DNA of 64,000 nucleotides from Candidatus Kapaibacterium sp. (GTDB lineage: Bacteria > Bacteroidota > Ignavibacteria > Kapaibacteriales > NICIL-2). Where the stretch lies: contig BPHK01000001.1 of assembly GCA_026003495.1 (NCBI GenBank), forward strand, positions 496,001 through 560,000, in the 5' to 3' direction. The notes below the pieces were generated by a model. That model was not told the DNA's origin. It did no database searches and worked only from the letters and a program-made list of their open reading frames with translations. The position numbers and the translations under genes were made by a program. Numbering within the stretch: the stretch's first letter is position 1; each line of letters opens with the position of its first letter. This document shows, one piece after another, positions 8,946 to 18,886 of this stretch.

Positions 8946-11900
8946 CAGCCTCCGGCGCTGTCCAGATACGTGCAACGCTGCCGCCAGAAAGCTCGACGAT
9001 CATGTCGGCGTCGGAGACTGAAGCAGGGCGATGTGCAATCGTCAGGACGGTAACGTCTCGGCAGGCATGGCGCAACGTATGGCGAATCGCAGCATCACTG
9101 AGCACGTCAATGCTTGCGGTTGCCTCGTCGAGTACGATTACTTTCGCGTTGACCAGCAGCGCCCGTGCAAGGCAGAGAAGCTGGCGTTGTCCTTGACTGA
9201 GATTGCCGCCTTGCTCCCCGATCGGGGCATCAAGCCCGCCCATCGCCTCGATTGTATCGGACAGACCAACCATCTCCAGCGCGTGCCACAGTTGCCGATC
9301 CGAGCAGCGTCCCCACCGATCGAGATTGCTTCGGATTGTGCCGAGCAGGAGAATTGGATCCTGCGGAACAACGCTGAGTGCAGTCCGAAGCCGCTCTAGT
9401 GGAATGCGGCAGTGCTCGATTCCACCGATGAGAATGCGTCCACGCTCTGGTTCGACAAATCGGAAGAGCGCTTGGAAAAGTGTGCTTTTGCCAGAACCTG
9501 TCCGCCCAACGATGCCGACGTGCGCGCCGGCAGGAATCTCGATGCTTACGTCGCGGAGCACCCACGGAAGGTGCGGTGCGTAGCGTACCCACACGCGGTC
9601 GAATCTAATCGCTGCGCCACGAGCGGTGGAAGAGAGCGTATCAATCCACGGCGCCGATGGTTCGAGCGGAGGCGTGCACGTCACGTCCGGTTCTGGCTGG
9701 ACGCTCCCGAGGGCGTGGACACGTTCGAGCGAGGTCATGCGCGACTCGACTTCGCTGAACGCGCGCACGCACCAGTTCAAGTTCCCCCAGAACGTGATCG
9801 TGTACGTGAGCACAACGCCGGCGATGCCCGCGCTCAGCGAGCCGCTTGCAACCATCGCAACAAGAACGATCGCTGTCACCAGAGCAATGACACTGCTGAC
9901 AAGCGGTGCGCGTGCCGAGAACCAACGGTTGATCAAAATGTTGCTCCAGTACATCCGCAGGTAGTGGCGCATTGCACGATCGAATCGGTCCAGGAATGAC
10001 CGCTGCTGCGCAAATGCTCGAATCGTGAGCAGACCGCTGAGCGTCTCCTTGAACAAGGCGTAGCGCGGGGAGCGTGCGATGCTCTCGAATCGCTTGGCTT
10101 CGCGAGCGACACGGCGGTAGTCGCGCTGGATGCGGTTGTACACCACCAGTGCTGGCGCCGAAATCAGCAACACTAGCGGAGCAACTGCTGTGATGAGCAG
10201 CAGCGTGCCGAGCATTGCAGCAAAGGAATGCACAGCGCTTTCGAAGTTCCAGGCAAGTTCGTCGTCAATTGCTTGGGTATCGCGCGCAAAGCGATTGAGG
10301 ATGCGTCCGCTCGGAGTTGAATCAAACAACCGCAGTGGTGCGTGGAGTACAGCGCGGAGCATGCGCTCGTGAATTCGGGCGCTTGCGACAAGTGCACGTT
10401 CCATCCACACGCGACGTTCGGCGTAGTGCGCTGCAAGCGAGGCAAGCCCTAATGCCGCATAGATGCCGAGTACTGTCCAGGGCGACATGTTCTGCCCACT
10501 ACTGCCGAGCCAGAGACTTTGCAGCATTGGCAGCGCGACGATCGCAATTCCAAGCAGCGCCATCCCGCCCAGGATAAGCGCCGTCTGTGCGGGCGTTCTA
10601 CCGCCGAATAAACGCAGATAGTACCAGAACAGCTCGGCTTTGACAACCCCGACGGCACGATCCTCTTCTTCGACAAGCTTCCCGTTCCACCGATGCTCAG
10701 TAGAGACCACGCCGGCGCCTGTCTGCAGTGGCTGTTGGTGCGGCTGTTGGGTCTGGCGGTACTCCTCGATAAGTCTCTGGAAGCTCGCGGAGCGCTCGAG
10801 TAGTTCTGCGAAGGTGCCGACTGCTTCGATGCAACCATTGGCGTTGAGCACGACGATTCGGTCGAAACGTCGCAGATGCTCCAAGCGGTGCGTTGTGACG
10901 ATGCGTGTAATCGTTTGCCACCGTCCGAAGAACAAGTGTTCGACAAGGTGCGCTTCGGTGCGCGGATCTACCGCGGCGAGTGGATCGTCGAGCAGAACGA
11001 CGTTCGGCTCTGCTGCAGCAGCCCGTGCGAGCGCAATCCGCATTTTCTGACCGCCGGAGAGCGTGACGCCGCGTTCGCCGATCTCGGTTTCCAAGCCTGC
11101 TGGAAGTGCCGCAAGATCTTCTGTCAGTGCAGCATCACGGATGATTGCCTCAAGCTCGGCTTCGTCCAAGGCGTTGCCGAAGAGGATGTTCTCGCGAACA
11201 GTTGCGTTGAGGATGAAAGGCTCTTGCGCTACGTATGCGATACGGGGCAGACAGGGCGTGCCGTCGCTGGACTGCCACTCGATGCGTCCTTCTGCAGCCA
11301 CTTCGCCCAAGAGCGCGTGAAGGAACGTTGTCTTCCCGCTCCCGACGGGGCCGACGATTGCAAGAGCGCTACCGTTCTCGACGTGGAGCCGGATGGAGTC
11401 GAGCGCACGTGTTCCGTCGTCGTAGTGGACTGAAACGTTCTCCAGGCGGAGGGAAGGCGCCGCCGGACACGGTACCGCTTCTGTCGGATAGCTTGGGATA
11501 ACTGGCAGCCGGAAGAATTCACCGAGACGTTCTGCAGCGACGTAGGCATGCGCGGTGTTCTTGATAAAATGCGGCAGGTGCACAACGGGACCTTCCAGCT
11601 GCATCAGCAGAAGTAACGTCGGGAAGACCACGGCAGCGCTGAGCTCTCCGCCGAGAAGCACATACACGCCAAAACCAATCAGCGCAACGATGGTCGTTGA
11701 TGCGAGGAAGAACACCGTGCTGAGCGCTTCGTTCTGTACAAGACGGCGAGCAGCAGCAAGTTCGCTTTGGCGGAGGGAGCTGATCTCGCGTTCGATTGGG
11801 CGTTCCCAGGCAAAGTACTTGACCAAGCGAATTGCACTCAAGATTTGCGAGACCAGGGAGACGCGCTTGTCGCGCCAGGTCCAGAGTTCGCTATCGGTCC

Positions 11901-12600
11901 GGGCGAAGCGGCGCGCTGCTGTGTGGGAGAGCGGAACAAGCACCACGAGTGCAGCGATTGCAGCCAGCGCAGCGACGCCAAGGATCGAACCGAGAACCGC
12001 AAGGCTTCCTCCAATCAAGAGAAGGCTCGAGAGCAGTTCCGGTAGGATGAACGATAGCTCCGCAATGCCCTCGCTATCGCTTGCCATGTGGTTGACGATG
12101 TCACCCGTATGGCGTCGCTGGAGTGCTCGCCGGTCGAGCGCGAGTGCGTGGCGGTAGATGCGCATGTTGAGTCCGCCGCTGATGCGCGCATAGGTCCAGA
12201 GTGCGTTGTAGTAGTAGTGCTGGATGCCGACGCCATCGGCAGCAACAGTGAGTGCAAGTGCGATGCCGAGCGCAAGTGTGGGTGCGATTGCTGTGGCGCC
12301 TTGTTGCAGAAGTGTGAGGTGTTCCAGCAATACGCGGAGCAGTAGCGGCGCTCCGAGCACAAGCGGAAGGCGCCCAAGGCTGAGTGCGAGTGCTCGGCGG
12401 GAGGGCGTGCCGGCGGACCGAAAGCTCTGCCATAGCGCGCGCCAAGGGGAACGCCATTCTACTGAGCCGAGCATTTGCTCTGCCACGGCTGGACTGAGCC
12501 GCTCGTCGAAGGGGAGCATGTCGTCGGGTGTAATACCGCGTCTGCGCCCGATGGCAATGATCGGTGCAGCGTGGGTGAAAAAGAGTCTGCCGATGTGCAT
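8890..12600 (-). CDS. Full-length ABCC/MRP-like ABC exporter (TMD-NBD-TMD-NBD)
   Basis: 1236 aa in one chain. The N-terminal cytosolic lead (DDMLPFDERLSP) precedes TMD1. NBD1 has Walker A GPVGSGKTT near residue 417, signature LSGGQKMR and Walker B VVLLDDPLAAVD near residue 535. TMD2 and then NBD2 follow, with Walker A GRTGSGKST near residue 1033, signature LSQGQRQLLCLARALL and IVLDEATASID near residue 1155. NBD1 carries Asp where the catalytic Glu normally sits, while NBD2 has the Glu. This asymmetric two-site pattern is typical of ABCC (MRP) transporters rather than ordinary bacterial half-size exporters. It probably exports amphipathic conjugates or drugs; the substrate is unknown. No partner genes lie nearby. 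Confidence 0.88.
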   Translation of the reverse strand: MHIGRLFFTHAAPIIAIGRRRGITPDDMLPFDERLSPAVAEQMLGSVEWRSPWRALWQSFRSAGTPSRRALALSLGRLPLVLGAPLLLRVLLEHLTLLQQGATAIAPTLALGIALALTVAADGVGIQHYYYNALWTYARISGGLNMRIYRHALALDRRALQRRHTGDIVNHMASDSEGIAELSFILPELLSSLLLIGGSLAVLGSILGVAALAAIAALVVLVPLSHTAARRFARTDSELWTWRDKRVSLVSQILSAIRLVKYFAWERPIEREISSLRQSELAAARRLVQNEALSTVFFLASTTIVALIGFGVYVLLGGELSAAVVFPTLLLLMQLEGPVVHLPHFIKNTAHAYVAAERLGEFFRLPVIPSYPTEAVPCPAAPSLRLENVSVHYDDGTRALDSIRLHVENGSALAIVGPVGSGKTTFLHALLGEVAAEGRIEWQSSDGTPCLPRIAYVAQEPFILNATVRENILFGNALDEAELEAIIRDAALTEDLAALPAGLETEIGERGVTLSGGQKMRIALARAAAAEPNVVLLDDPLAAVDPRTEAHLVEHLFFGRWQTITRIVTTHRLEHLRRFDRIVVLNANGCIEAVGTFAELLERSASFQRLIEEYRQTQQPHQQPLQTGAGVVSTEHRWNGKLVEEEDRAVGVVKAELFWYYLRLFGGRTPAQTALILGGMALLGIAIVALPMLQSLWLGSSGQNMSPWTVLGIYAALGLASLAAHYAERRVWMERALVASARIHERMLRAVLHAPLRLFDSTPSGRILNRFARDTQAIDDELAWNFESAVHSFAAMLGTLLLITAVAPLVLLISAPALVVYNRIQRDYRRVAREAKRFESIARSPRYALFKETLSGLLTIRAFAQQRSFLDRFDRAMRHYLRMYWSNILINRWFSARAPLVSSVIALVTAIVLVAMVASGSLSAGIAGVVLTYTITFWGNLNWCVRAFSEVESRMTSLERVHALGSVQPEPDVTCTPPLEPSAPWIDTLSSTARGAAIRFDRVWVRYAPHLPWVLRDVSIEIPAGAHVGIVGRTGSGKSTLFQALFRFVEPERGRILIGGIEHCRIPLERLRTALSVVPQDPILLLGTIRSNLDRWGRCSDRQLWHALEMVGLSDTIEAMGGLDAPIGEQGGNLSQGQRQLLCLARALLVNAKVIVLDEATASIDVLSDAAIRHTLRHACRDVTVLTIAHRPASVSDADMIVELSGGSVARIWTAPEAATPWPDRATLDTLPPSEA

Positions 12601-12674
12601 CGAAACTCGTGTAAGTGAGCTCGTGGTCGCTCAAGGACGAAGAAGAGCCGCTCGTCGGTGTACTCCTGACGCTC

Positions 12675-13991
12675 TCAACGAGGCTGGGCGGGGATGATGC
12701 GTTCCCACTTGAGGCTGCCATCGGCACCGAAGACGCGGATGCGGAGCTGACGGCGAGTTGCCGGTCCCTCGACGTCAATCGTTGCGAAGTTGCGCTCCAT
12801 CACAAGTGTTCCCTCGACTCGCAGCGTGTTCGGCTCGCTGGCGGCATTGACGTTAGGAGAAGAAGTCAGCGGCGATACCGTTAGGTCGTAGAGCACAAGA
12901 CTATCGCCCTCGGCGTAGCGACTCAGCTCGGTGTGGTGGCGATCGCCAGTCAGGAATATGACATTGCGAATACCTTCGCGCCGAATTGCCTCGATCAAAC
13001 GCCGACGCTCCTCAGGATACGTTGCGTAGTTCTCGAACCGTGCAACCGGATTGAGCACTTGCCCGCCGACACAGACGAACTTGAACGTTGCCGTCGAATA
13101 GACCAAGTTGTCAATGAGCCACTGGAGTTGCTGCTCGCCAAGGTAGCTGCGTTTGCCGGTTTTGCGATTGTTCGGGCTGCGCCACCAGCGATCGTCGAGC
13201 AGGAAAAATTCGCAATCGCCCCAGGAGAACTTGGTCGTAATACCGCCGTCCGGGAATGCAGCGGGTGGATTGGCCCAGAACAGATCGAATGCGCGGCGCG
13301 TTTGGTACTTATTCCAAAAGCCGCGGTCGGCATCGTTAGGGCCGTAGTCGTGGTCATCCCAGATCGCAATGTTCGAGCTTGCACCAAGCAATGGCTGGAG
13401 CTCTTCGATTGCGCGGTCGTGCGAGTAACGGTGCAGTATTCCGGTCCACGTGTTCCAGTCCGGCTCGCGCAGGTACACGTTGTCGCCGAGCCAGAGGAAA
13501 AAGTACGGCTGCTCTGCTGCGATTGCGCGGAAGATCTCGTAGTTCCCGCCGTAGGGCTTGCCCGGCCGGTCGTAGGGCGGATCATTGATGTACGCACACG
13601 AACCGAGCGCAAATCGAAATGCTGGCGGGTCGGTTCGCCACTGCCAGAGCGGCGGAGTGCGGAAAAGCAGGGCGTACGGGCGCTCGATGCGGGCACCATC
13701 GAGGTAGACCTCGTAGCGGTACACCCGGCCCGGCTGGACGCTATCGGCGACAATGTGTGCAGTGAAGCCATCTTCGCGTTTGGTTGTTTGCGGCTGGGTC
13801 CAATACCAACGCAGCGGTTCGGCGGTGTCGGCGTAGCGGACAGCAACGCGCGCTGGTGCAGTCGTCTGCAGCCACAGGTGGACTTCGCGCATATCTGCAA
13901 AGCCCACCATCGGGCCGGCATTGATGAATGCTTGGGCAAGGAGAATGCCCCAGCTGAGTGCGAACAGAAATACTACGCGAACAAGGAGCAT
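12675..13991 (-). CDS. PhoD-like alkaline phosphatase/phosphodiesterase
   Basis: 438 aa from ATG 13991, chosen because it starts a signal peptide, MLLVRVVFLFALSWGILLAQA. An N-terminal Fn3-like domain (about residues 30-120) precedes the metallophosphatase domain: FALGSCAYIN, WLGDNVYLREPDW, IWDDHDYGPND and FLTGDRHHTELS supply the metal-binding Asp, Asn and His residues of the PhoD family. The protein is probably periplasmic or secreted and releases phosphate from phosphomono- or diesters. The pst transport genes lie 2 kb away, but on the other strand beyond another gene. Confidence 0.85.
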   Translation of the reverse strand: MLLVRVVFLFALSWGILLAQAFINAGPMVGFADMREVHLWLQTTAPARVAVRYADTAEPLRWYWTQPQTTKREDGFTAHIVADSVQPGRVYRYEVYLDGARIERPYALLFRTPPLWQWRTDPPAFRFALGSCAYINDPPYDRPGKPYGGNYEIFRAIAAEQPYFFLWLGDNVYLREPDWNTWTGILHRYSHDRAIEELQPLLGASSNIAIWDDHDYGPNDADRGFWNKYQTRRAFDLFWANPPAAFPDGGITTKFSWGDCEFFLLDDRWWRSPNNRKTGKRSYLGEQQLQWLIDNLVYSTATFKFVCVGGQVLNPVARFENYATYPEERRRLIEAIRREGIRNVIFLTGDRHHTELSRYAEGDSLVLYDLTVSPLTSSPNVNAASEPNTLRVEGTLVMERNFATIDVEGPATRRQLRIRVFGADGSLKWERIIPAQPR

Positions 13992-14100
13992 GAGCAATTG
14001 CAGAACGCTTCGACCGATGCAAAAATGCAGCGAGGAGGTTATGCTACCGTTACCAAAACGCACGAGAGCGCAGCGCACAAGGAGGGCAAATCCCGCAACG

Positions 14101-14126
14101 GCGCCATGCTTTTTGCGGCAGGGCGC
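14101..14126. repeat. Imperfect hairpin, degenerate copy of 15965-15990
   Basis: A stem with arms of 10 bases and two mismatches around the loop TTTTGC. The right part and its continuation match the perfect hairpin at 15965-15990 for about 21 bases. It sits upstream of the T9SS gene at 14365 and between divergent genes, where a terminator would not be expected. Confidence 0.6.
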
Positions 14127-14290
14127 GGTTGCCTCAACTACCATGCCAACTGGCAGTGGAGGGATGGCAAAAAAAATATTTGGTTATTGCCGATTTGCGT
14201 AGTATATTGCGCGTGAACCCTCGGGTATGTTCCACCATTCTACAAGGAGATTGCCATGGCGACGCAATGTACCCCACGTCATGAGGCCAT

Positions 14291-14318
14291 CTTCTCTTCT
14301 CTTCTCTTCTCTTCTCTT
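14291..14318 (+). repeat. (CTTCT)5 simple-sequence repeat upstream of a surface-protein gene
   Basis: Five perfect CTTCT units plus CTT, 28 bases, ending 46 bases before ATG 14365. An ATG at 14281 reads through the tract in frame with the 14365 gene, so gain or loss of one 5-bp unit would shift that longer frame. Confidence 0.9.
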
Positions 14319-14364
14319 GTACGCAGTGCGAAGACGGTTGTTGAACTTATTTGGAGCACGAGCA

Positions 14365-15939
14365 ATGAGAGCGTACCTTGCCTGGACGGTCATCGCGCTG
14401 CTCTCTATTGCAGCGGCTGATACCAGTGGACAGATTCTGAAGAAATTCATCTGGAAAGCCAACAGCGATGCAGTTAAAAAGTTGACTGCCACACAGGATG
14501 CCACTGGGCGGTGGTGGTGGATCCAAACCTTCGGTGGTAACTATGAGCCTAAGGATAGTCTGTACAGTCGTGTTCTCCGACAAGTAGGAGAGCCCACGCC
14601 TACATTCCCCGATGTTCTTGATGGTGAATGGATGGTCGGCAAGAATTTACCCTACGGATTCCGTTATGGGTTCAACGAGCGTGCGCGGCAGTTTGACCCT
14701 CGGTACAGTCCACCGTACAATGCACGTGACAGACGCATACGATTCCCTTTTTGGAGTTACACTGATATTGCGAGCGATGGAGACCTTGTGATCGCAGTAG
14801 GGCCGCGCGTTGATCGTTTTTCAGTATCGCAGAATCGGTGGTTGGAGCCACTGGAGTACTGGGAGTCCGATACGTCGCAGCAGCCGACGTTGCGGTACTT
14901 TACCCGGGTAGCAGTCACGCCCCGAGGAGTGTACGTTGCGGCACACGCGGAGTATATCCATCCGATTGATTATGGGCTCGATACGTACTGGTTTGAGCTG
15001 TACAAAGTAGAAAGCGATCGGTTGGAGCCGGTGCTGCGTCGTCGGTCATGGGTGATCGGATGGGATGTATTTGCATTTACCAGGGATGGGACCAAGCTTG
15101 TGTTGTGGCTGAGTAAAGATTTGAGTGTGGATCCGACGCCGAGTAATCCGGAGATTTTGGACATGGAAACAGGGCAGTGGATATCAGTCCAGATACCGTG
15201 GAGTGAGATTCTCGAGGACATCACGTGGTATCCGATCCCGAGTGCAGTGATTGCTGATTGCGATGATCGGTACATCTACTTCATCAATGATCGGATAATA
15301 CGGGTCACCCCTAGAGAGGAAGAAGAGCCATTGAACTTTGTGATCATCCGCTATGATCTTGAGCACTTGCGGATAGACGCAATCAGTGAGCCACGTCGGA
15401 CTGAGCCGCGGTGGGTGGCGCTCTTGGGCGAAAAGATGTTCGTATCATCGGATATGACTAGACCGCCGAAATTGCTTGAAGCGATCCATTCGTGGCGACC
15501 GTGGCCGAGCGGAGGATTTTCGCCGCGGGAGTCGGTGCGGCTGAGCGATAGTTTGGCGATAGAGCTGAGCTACTTAGTCGGGCTCACCTGCGGTAGCCCA
15601 GCGTTAGTGAGCAACCATAATGGTCGAGTGTACGTGATGGATGTCGAGAAGTTGCTCGATACGACCACAACATTGGTGCAGGGGCCCGAAGGTGTGGGAG
15701 GTATTGTCGTGCAGCCGAATCCGGTGATGGATGGTCGGGTGAAGGTGTCTGGGGTGTCTGGGATCGCGGAGGTAGTGCTTTGGGACATGCGCGGTCGCCG
15801 GTTGCCGGTGGAGTGGCGATTGGAGCCGGCTGGTGGTGCGGTGGTCGAGCTTGGTGGAGTTGCTGGTGGTGTGTATCGCTTAGAGCTGCAGACCGATGGT
15901 GGTGGTCGGGTGTTTGTACCGCTGGTTGTTCTGCGGTGA
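14365..15939 (+). CDS. T9SS-sorted secreted protein, function unknown
   Basis: 524 aa from ATG 14365, which begins a signal peptide, MRAYLAWTVIALLSIAAADT, after a possible GGAG ribosome site. The body has repeating strand-turn segments (DLVIAVGPRVDRFSV, RYIYFINDRIIRVTP) like a WD40/propeller-type fold, but no family is certain. The C-terminus is a T9SS sorting tail: VVQPNPVMDGRVKV, WDMRGRRLPV and GVYRLELQTDGG. Starts at 14227, 14255 or 14281 would add an Arg/Leu-rich leader running through the CTTCT repeat and are judged less likely to be the main start. A hairpin terminator follows at 15965. Confidence 0.75.
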   Translation: MRAYLAWTVIALLSIAAADTSGQILKKFIWKANSDAVKKLTATQDATGRWWWIQTFGGNYEPKDSLYSRVLRQVGEPTPTFPDVLDGEWMVGKNLPYGFRYGFNERARQFDPRYSPPYNARDRRIRFPFWSYTDIASDGDLVIAVGPRVDRFSVSQNRWLEPLEYWESDTSQQPTLRYFTRVAVTPRGVYVAAHAEYIHPIDYGLDTYWFELYKVESDRLEPVLRRRSWVIGWDVFAFTRDGTKLVLWLSKDLSVDPTPSNPEILDMETGQWISVQIPWSEILEDITWYPIPSAVIADCDDRYIYFINDRIIRVTPREEEEPLNFVIIRYDLEHLRIDAISEPRRTEPRWVALLGEKMFVSSDMTRPPKLLEAIHSWRPWPSGGFSPRESVRLSDSLAIELSYLVGLTCGSPALVSNHNGRVYVMDVEKLLDTTTTLVQGPEGVGGIVVQPNPVMDGRVKVSGVSGIAEVVLWDMRGRRLPVEWRLEPAGGAVVELGGVAGGVYRLELQTDGGGRVFVPLVVLR

Positions 15940-15964
15940 AGTGAGCGTAGCGGGTGCAACGTAG

Positions 15965-15997
15965 GCGCCCTGCCTTTTGCGGCAGGGCGCGGTTGTT
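15965..15997 (+). terminator. Hairpin terminator after the T9SS gene
   Basis: A perfect 10-bp stem (GCGCCCTGCC / GGCAGGGCGC) with a 6-nt loop TTTTGC, followed by GGTTGTTTT. It lies 25 bases after the stop at 15939. It is probably a rho-independent terminator with a weak U-tract. Confidence 0.65.
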
Positions 15998-16099
15998 TTC
16001 TCTGCGCTCGAGCGATGTTACGGTGATTTTACCTGCGGGGCGCGGCTCCAGGGCGTGCGGAGCCAGTATTTTCGCGGAGCATCCACCTTCTCTGTGACG

Positions 16100-17077
16100 A
16101 TGGCAGCGGAAGTTTCCAGCGTTCGTACTGAGCCGCAGGGACGGCGTTTTGCGTTTCCATGGCGTGGTGCGGTAGGGAATGGCGTGTTTTTCGGATTGTG
16201 TCTGCTGGCGGGCATCGCCGTTCTCGTAACGCTCGTAGCAGTCATTGCGCAGCTTGTGGTTGAATCCCGACTTTCGATCGAGGCGTTCGGAATTGGCTTT
16301 CTCACCCGCAGCGTTTGGGACCCCGTTGCAGAGCAGTTCGGCGCGCTGCCGTTTATCTACGGGACGCTTGTTTCTTCGCTGCTTGCGCTGCTTCTGGCGG
16401 TACCGCTGAGTCTTGGTGCAGCAGTGTTCTTGGTCGAGATCGCACGAGGGTGGGTGCGCAGCGTCCTGTCATTTTTGATCGAGGCACTGGCAGCGGTGCC
16501 GAGCGTCGTCTATGGTGTTTGGGGCATATTTGTGCTCGTGCCGTGGCTGCTGGAGCATGTTTCGATGCCGCTTGCGGAAACCTGGGGCGAGGCCATCCCG
16601 CTCGTTGCACCACCGGCGACCGGACCGAGCATGCTCAGCGCGGCGGTGATTTTGGCGATCATGGTAACGCCGATCATCACGTCGGTAGCGCGAGATGTGC
16701 TGCTTGCGATTCCTCGTTCGCAGCGCGAAGCAGCACTGGCGCTCGGTTCGACGCGGTGGGAAGCAATTCGAACGGTCGTCGGGACAGCCCGCTGGGGCAT
16801 CTTCGGGGCAATCATCCTCGGACTTGGTCGCGCGCTCGGCGAGACAATGGCGGTGACGATGGTCATCGGCAATGATCCTTCGATCCACGCAAGCATCCTC
16901 CAGCCTGCCTATACGCTGGCCTCGGTCATTGCCAATGAGTTCACCGAAGCGACAACGCCGCTCTATGTCAGTGCGCTCATCGAGATCGGGCTTGTGCTCC
17001 TACTGACCACGCTGGTAGTCAACATCGTCGCGCGCCTGTTGGTGTGGAGTATCGCTCGTCGCTACAGTCAGCAATGA
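16100..17077 (+). CDS. pstC: Phosphate ABC transporter permease PstC
   Basis: 325 aa from ATG 16100; the frame is open further upstream, but that stretch has no signal or homology. Six or so membrane helices are visible, and the permease signature is REAALALGSTRWEAIRTVVGTARWG, followed by GLGRALGETMAVTMVIGN, which is diagnostic of PstC. It forms the inner-membrane channel with PstA for high-affinity phosphate import. The stop overlaps the pstA start as ATGA, and the operon continues pstA-pstB-phoU. Confidence 0.93.
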   Translation: MAAEVSSVRTEPQGRRFAFPWRGAVGNGVFFGLCLLAGIAVLVTLVAVIAQLVVESRLSIEAFGIGFLTRSVWDPVAEQFGALPFIYGTLVSSLLALLLAVPLSLGAAVFLVEIARGWVRSVLSFLIEALAAVPSVVYGVWGIFVLVPWLLEHVSMPLAETWGEAIPLVAPPATGPSMLSAAVILAIMVTPIITSVARDVLLAIPRSQREAALALGSTRWEAIRTVVGTARWGIFGAIILGLGRALGETMAVTMVIGNDPSIHASILQPAYTLASVIANEFTEATTPLYVSALIEIGLVLLLTTLVVNIVARLLVWSIARRYSQQ

Positions 17078-17949
17078 ACGAACGCCGCTTGCAACCATCG
17101 CCGTGGGTGGAGCGCCGTCGGCGCATTGTCAACGCGTTGGGTCACGGTGCGGTTGCGCTTGCGACAGCGATGGTGCTCGTTCCGCTGGTAGCTGTGATAT
17201 GGTACACGCTCCGCGAAGGAATTCCAGGGTTGACATGGGACTTTTTCACGCAACTTCCGAAGCCTGTCGGTGAGCCGGGCGGTGGGATGGCCAACGCAAT
17301 CGTTGGCAGTGGCATTGTGGTGGGGCTTGCCTCGATTGTAGCAATCCCGCTGGGGATACTGGCGGGCATCTTCATTAGCGAGTATGCCTCTGCGCGTCTG
17401 GCAGCGGCGATTCGTTTTGTGACCGAGGTGATGCTCGGCCTGCCCTCGATCCTGCTGGGGATCTTTGCGTATGCAGTCGTCGTCAAGCCGATGGGGCATT
17501 TTTCGGCGTATGCTGGTGCAGTATCGCTTGCAATCGTGATGTTGCCGATTGTAATCAAGACAACCGAGGAAATCCTCCGTCTCGTGCCGCGACATATACG
17601 CGAGGCAGGGCTTGCGCTCGGTATCCCGCAGTGGGTCGTCGTGCTGCGCATCGTCCTCCGAGCAGCGTCGCGTGGGATCGTCACGGGCATTCTGCTCGCC
17701 GTTGCACGTGCAGCCGGCGAAACTGCGCCGCTACTGTTTACGGCGCTCAACAACCGTTTCTGGCATACCACGCTCGACCAACCGATTGCAACACTTCCGG
17801 TGCAGATCTTTACCTATGCAGTCGCACCCTACGAGGACTGGCATCGCCAAGCCTGGGCAGGAGCACTGGTGCTCATTGGGCTGGTGCTTGTACTCAGCAT
17901 CATCCTGCGGCTGGTAGTTTCGCGAACACACCTTGAGCATGAGCAGTGA
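17074..17949 (+). CDS. pstA: Phosphate ABC transporter permease PstA
   Basis: 291 aa from ATG 17074, overlapping the pstC stop by four bases. It shows the PstA hallmarks: [33 protein letters not shown], the EAA loop [20 protein letters not shown] and [11 protein letters not shown]. It is the partner channel half of PstC. Its stop shares a base with the pstB start. Confidence 0.93.
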   Translation: MNERRLQPSPWVERRRRIVNALGHGAVALATAMVLVPLVAVIWYTLREGIPGLTWDFFTQLPKPVGEPGGGMANAIVGSGIVVGLASIVAIPLGILAGIFISEYASARLAAAIRFVTEVMLGLPSILLGIFAYAVVVKPMGHFSAYAGAVSLAIVMLPIVIKTTEEILRLVPRHIREAGLALGIPQWVVVLRIVLRAASRGIVTGILLAVARAAGETAPLLFTALNNRFWHTTLDQPIATLPVQIFTYAVAPYEDWHRQAWAGALVLIGLVLVLSIILRLVVSRTHLEHEQ

Positions 17950-18791
17950 TGGAGCCATCCCAGCAACAGGAAAAGCAAACGCATACGATGCGTGAAGACA
18001 GCTCTGCGCCGATGCCCCAAAGCGACGATCACATCAAAGAGCGCTTCCGTATCGTAACTGAAAGCCTCACCGTGTTCTTCGATGGGAAGGCAGCGATTCG
18101 GAATGTCTCGATGGCAATTCGCACAAACAGAGTCACTGCCATCATCGGGCCATCGGGCTGCGGCAAATCCACGTTCCTACGCGCGCTCAACCGCTTACAT
18201 GACATCCAGCCGAACGCGCGTGTCGAAGGACGCATCCTGCTCGACGGCGAGGACATCACCCAGCTGGATGCAACGCTTGTGCGGCGACGGATCGGGATGG
18301 TCTTCCAGAAACCGAACCCGTTCCCGGCGATGAGCATTTTCGATAACGTCGTTGCTGGGCTTCGGTTCAACGGGATTCGGAAGCGTTCGTTGCTGGAGGA
18401 AATCGCCGAGGAGGCCTTGCGGCGTGCTGCACTCTGGGATGAAGTCAAAGACCGACTGCGTGCACCGGCAACGTCACTCTCCGGCGGGCAACAGCAGCGA
18501 CTGTGCATTGCGCGTGCGCTTGCGATCGAGCCGGAGGTGCTCTTGATGGATGAGCCAACGAGCGCGCTCGATCCAATCGCGACAGCGAAGATCGAAGAGC
18601 TGATCTACGAACTCAAGCGCACGTACACGATCGTCATCGTCACGCACAACATGCAGCAGGCAGCCCGCGTGAGCGATTGGACAGCGTTCATGTACTTAGG
18701 CGAGCTTATCGAGTTCGACAAAACACGAAAAATTTTCACCAATCCGTCCAAACGCCAGACGGAAGAATACATCACCGGCCGCTTCGGATGA
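17949..18791 (+). CDS. pstB: Phosphate ABC transporter ATPase PstB
   Basis: 280 aa from ATG 17949 (a GTG lies just before it). Walker A is GPSGCGKST, the PstB-specific QKPNPFP follows the Q-loop, the signature is LSGGQQQR, Walker B is [13 protein letters not shown] and the H-loop is VTHNMQQA. The N-terminal 35 residues are polar and Gln-rich and not conserved. It energises PstCA. Confidence 0.95.
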   Translation: MEPSQQQEKQTHTMREDSSAPMPQSDDHIKERFRIVTESLTVFFDGKAAIRNVSMAIRTNRVTAIIGPSGCGKSTFLRALNRLHDIQPNARVEGRILLDGEDITQLDATLVRRRIGMVFQKPNPFPAMSIFDNVVAGLRFNGIRKRSLLEEIAEEALRRAALWDEVKDRLRAPATSLSGGQQQRLCIARALAIEPEVLLMDEPTSALDPIATAKIEELIYELKRTYTIVIVTHNMQQAARVSDWTAFMYLGELIEFDKTRKIFTNPSKRQTEEYITGRFG

Positions 18792-18886
18792 AAAGTGGCG
18801 CGGTGCAACTCTGCGTGTGTGTGGCATCCAGACGCGATGCCACTATTGCTATCCCGACGATGCAGAACTTATCCGGCGAGGGTTCG

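Noticed and set aside
12933-14216. Long plus-strand open frame (427 codons) opposite the PhoD-like gene
   Set aside because: It is a mirror of the high-GC phosphatase gene; the translation has no family features, while the minus strand encodes a full PhoD domain.
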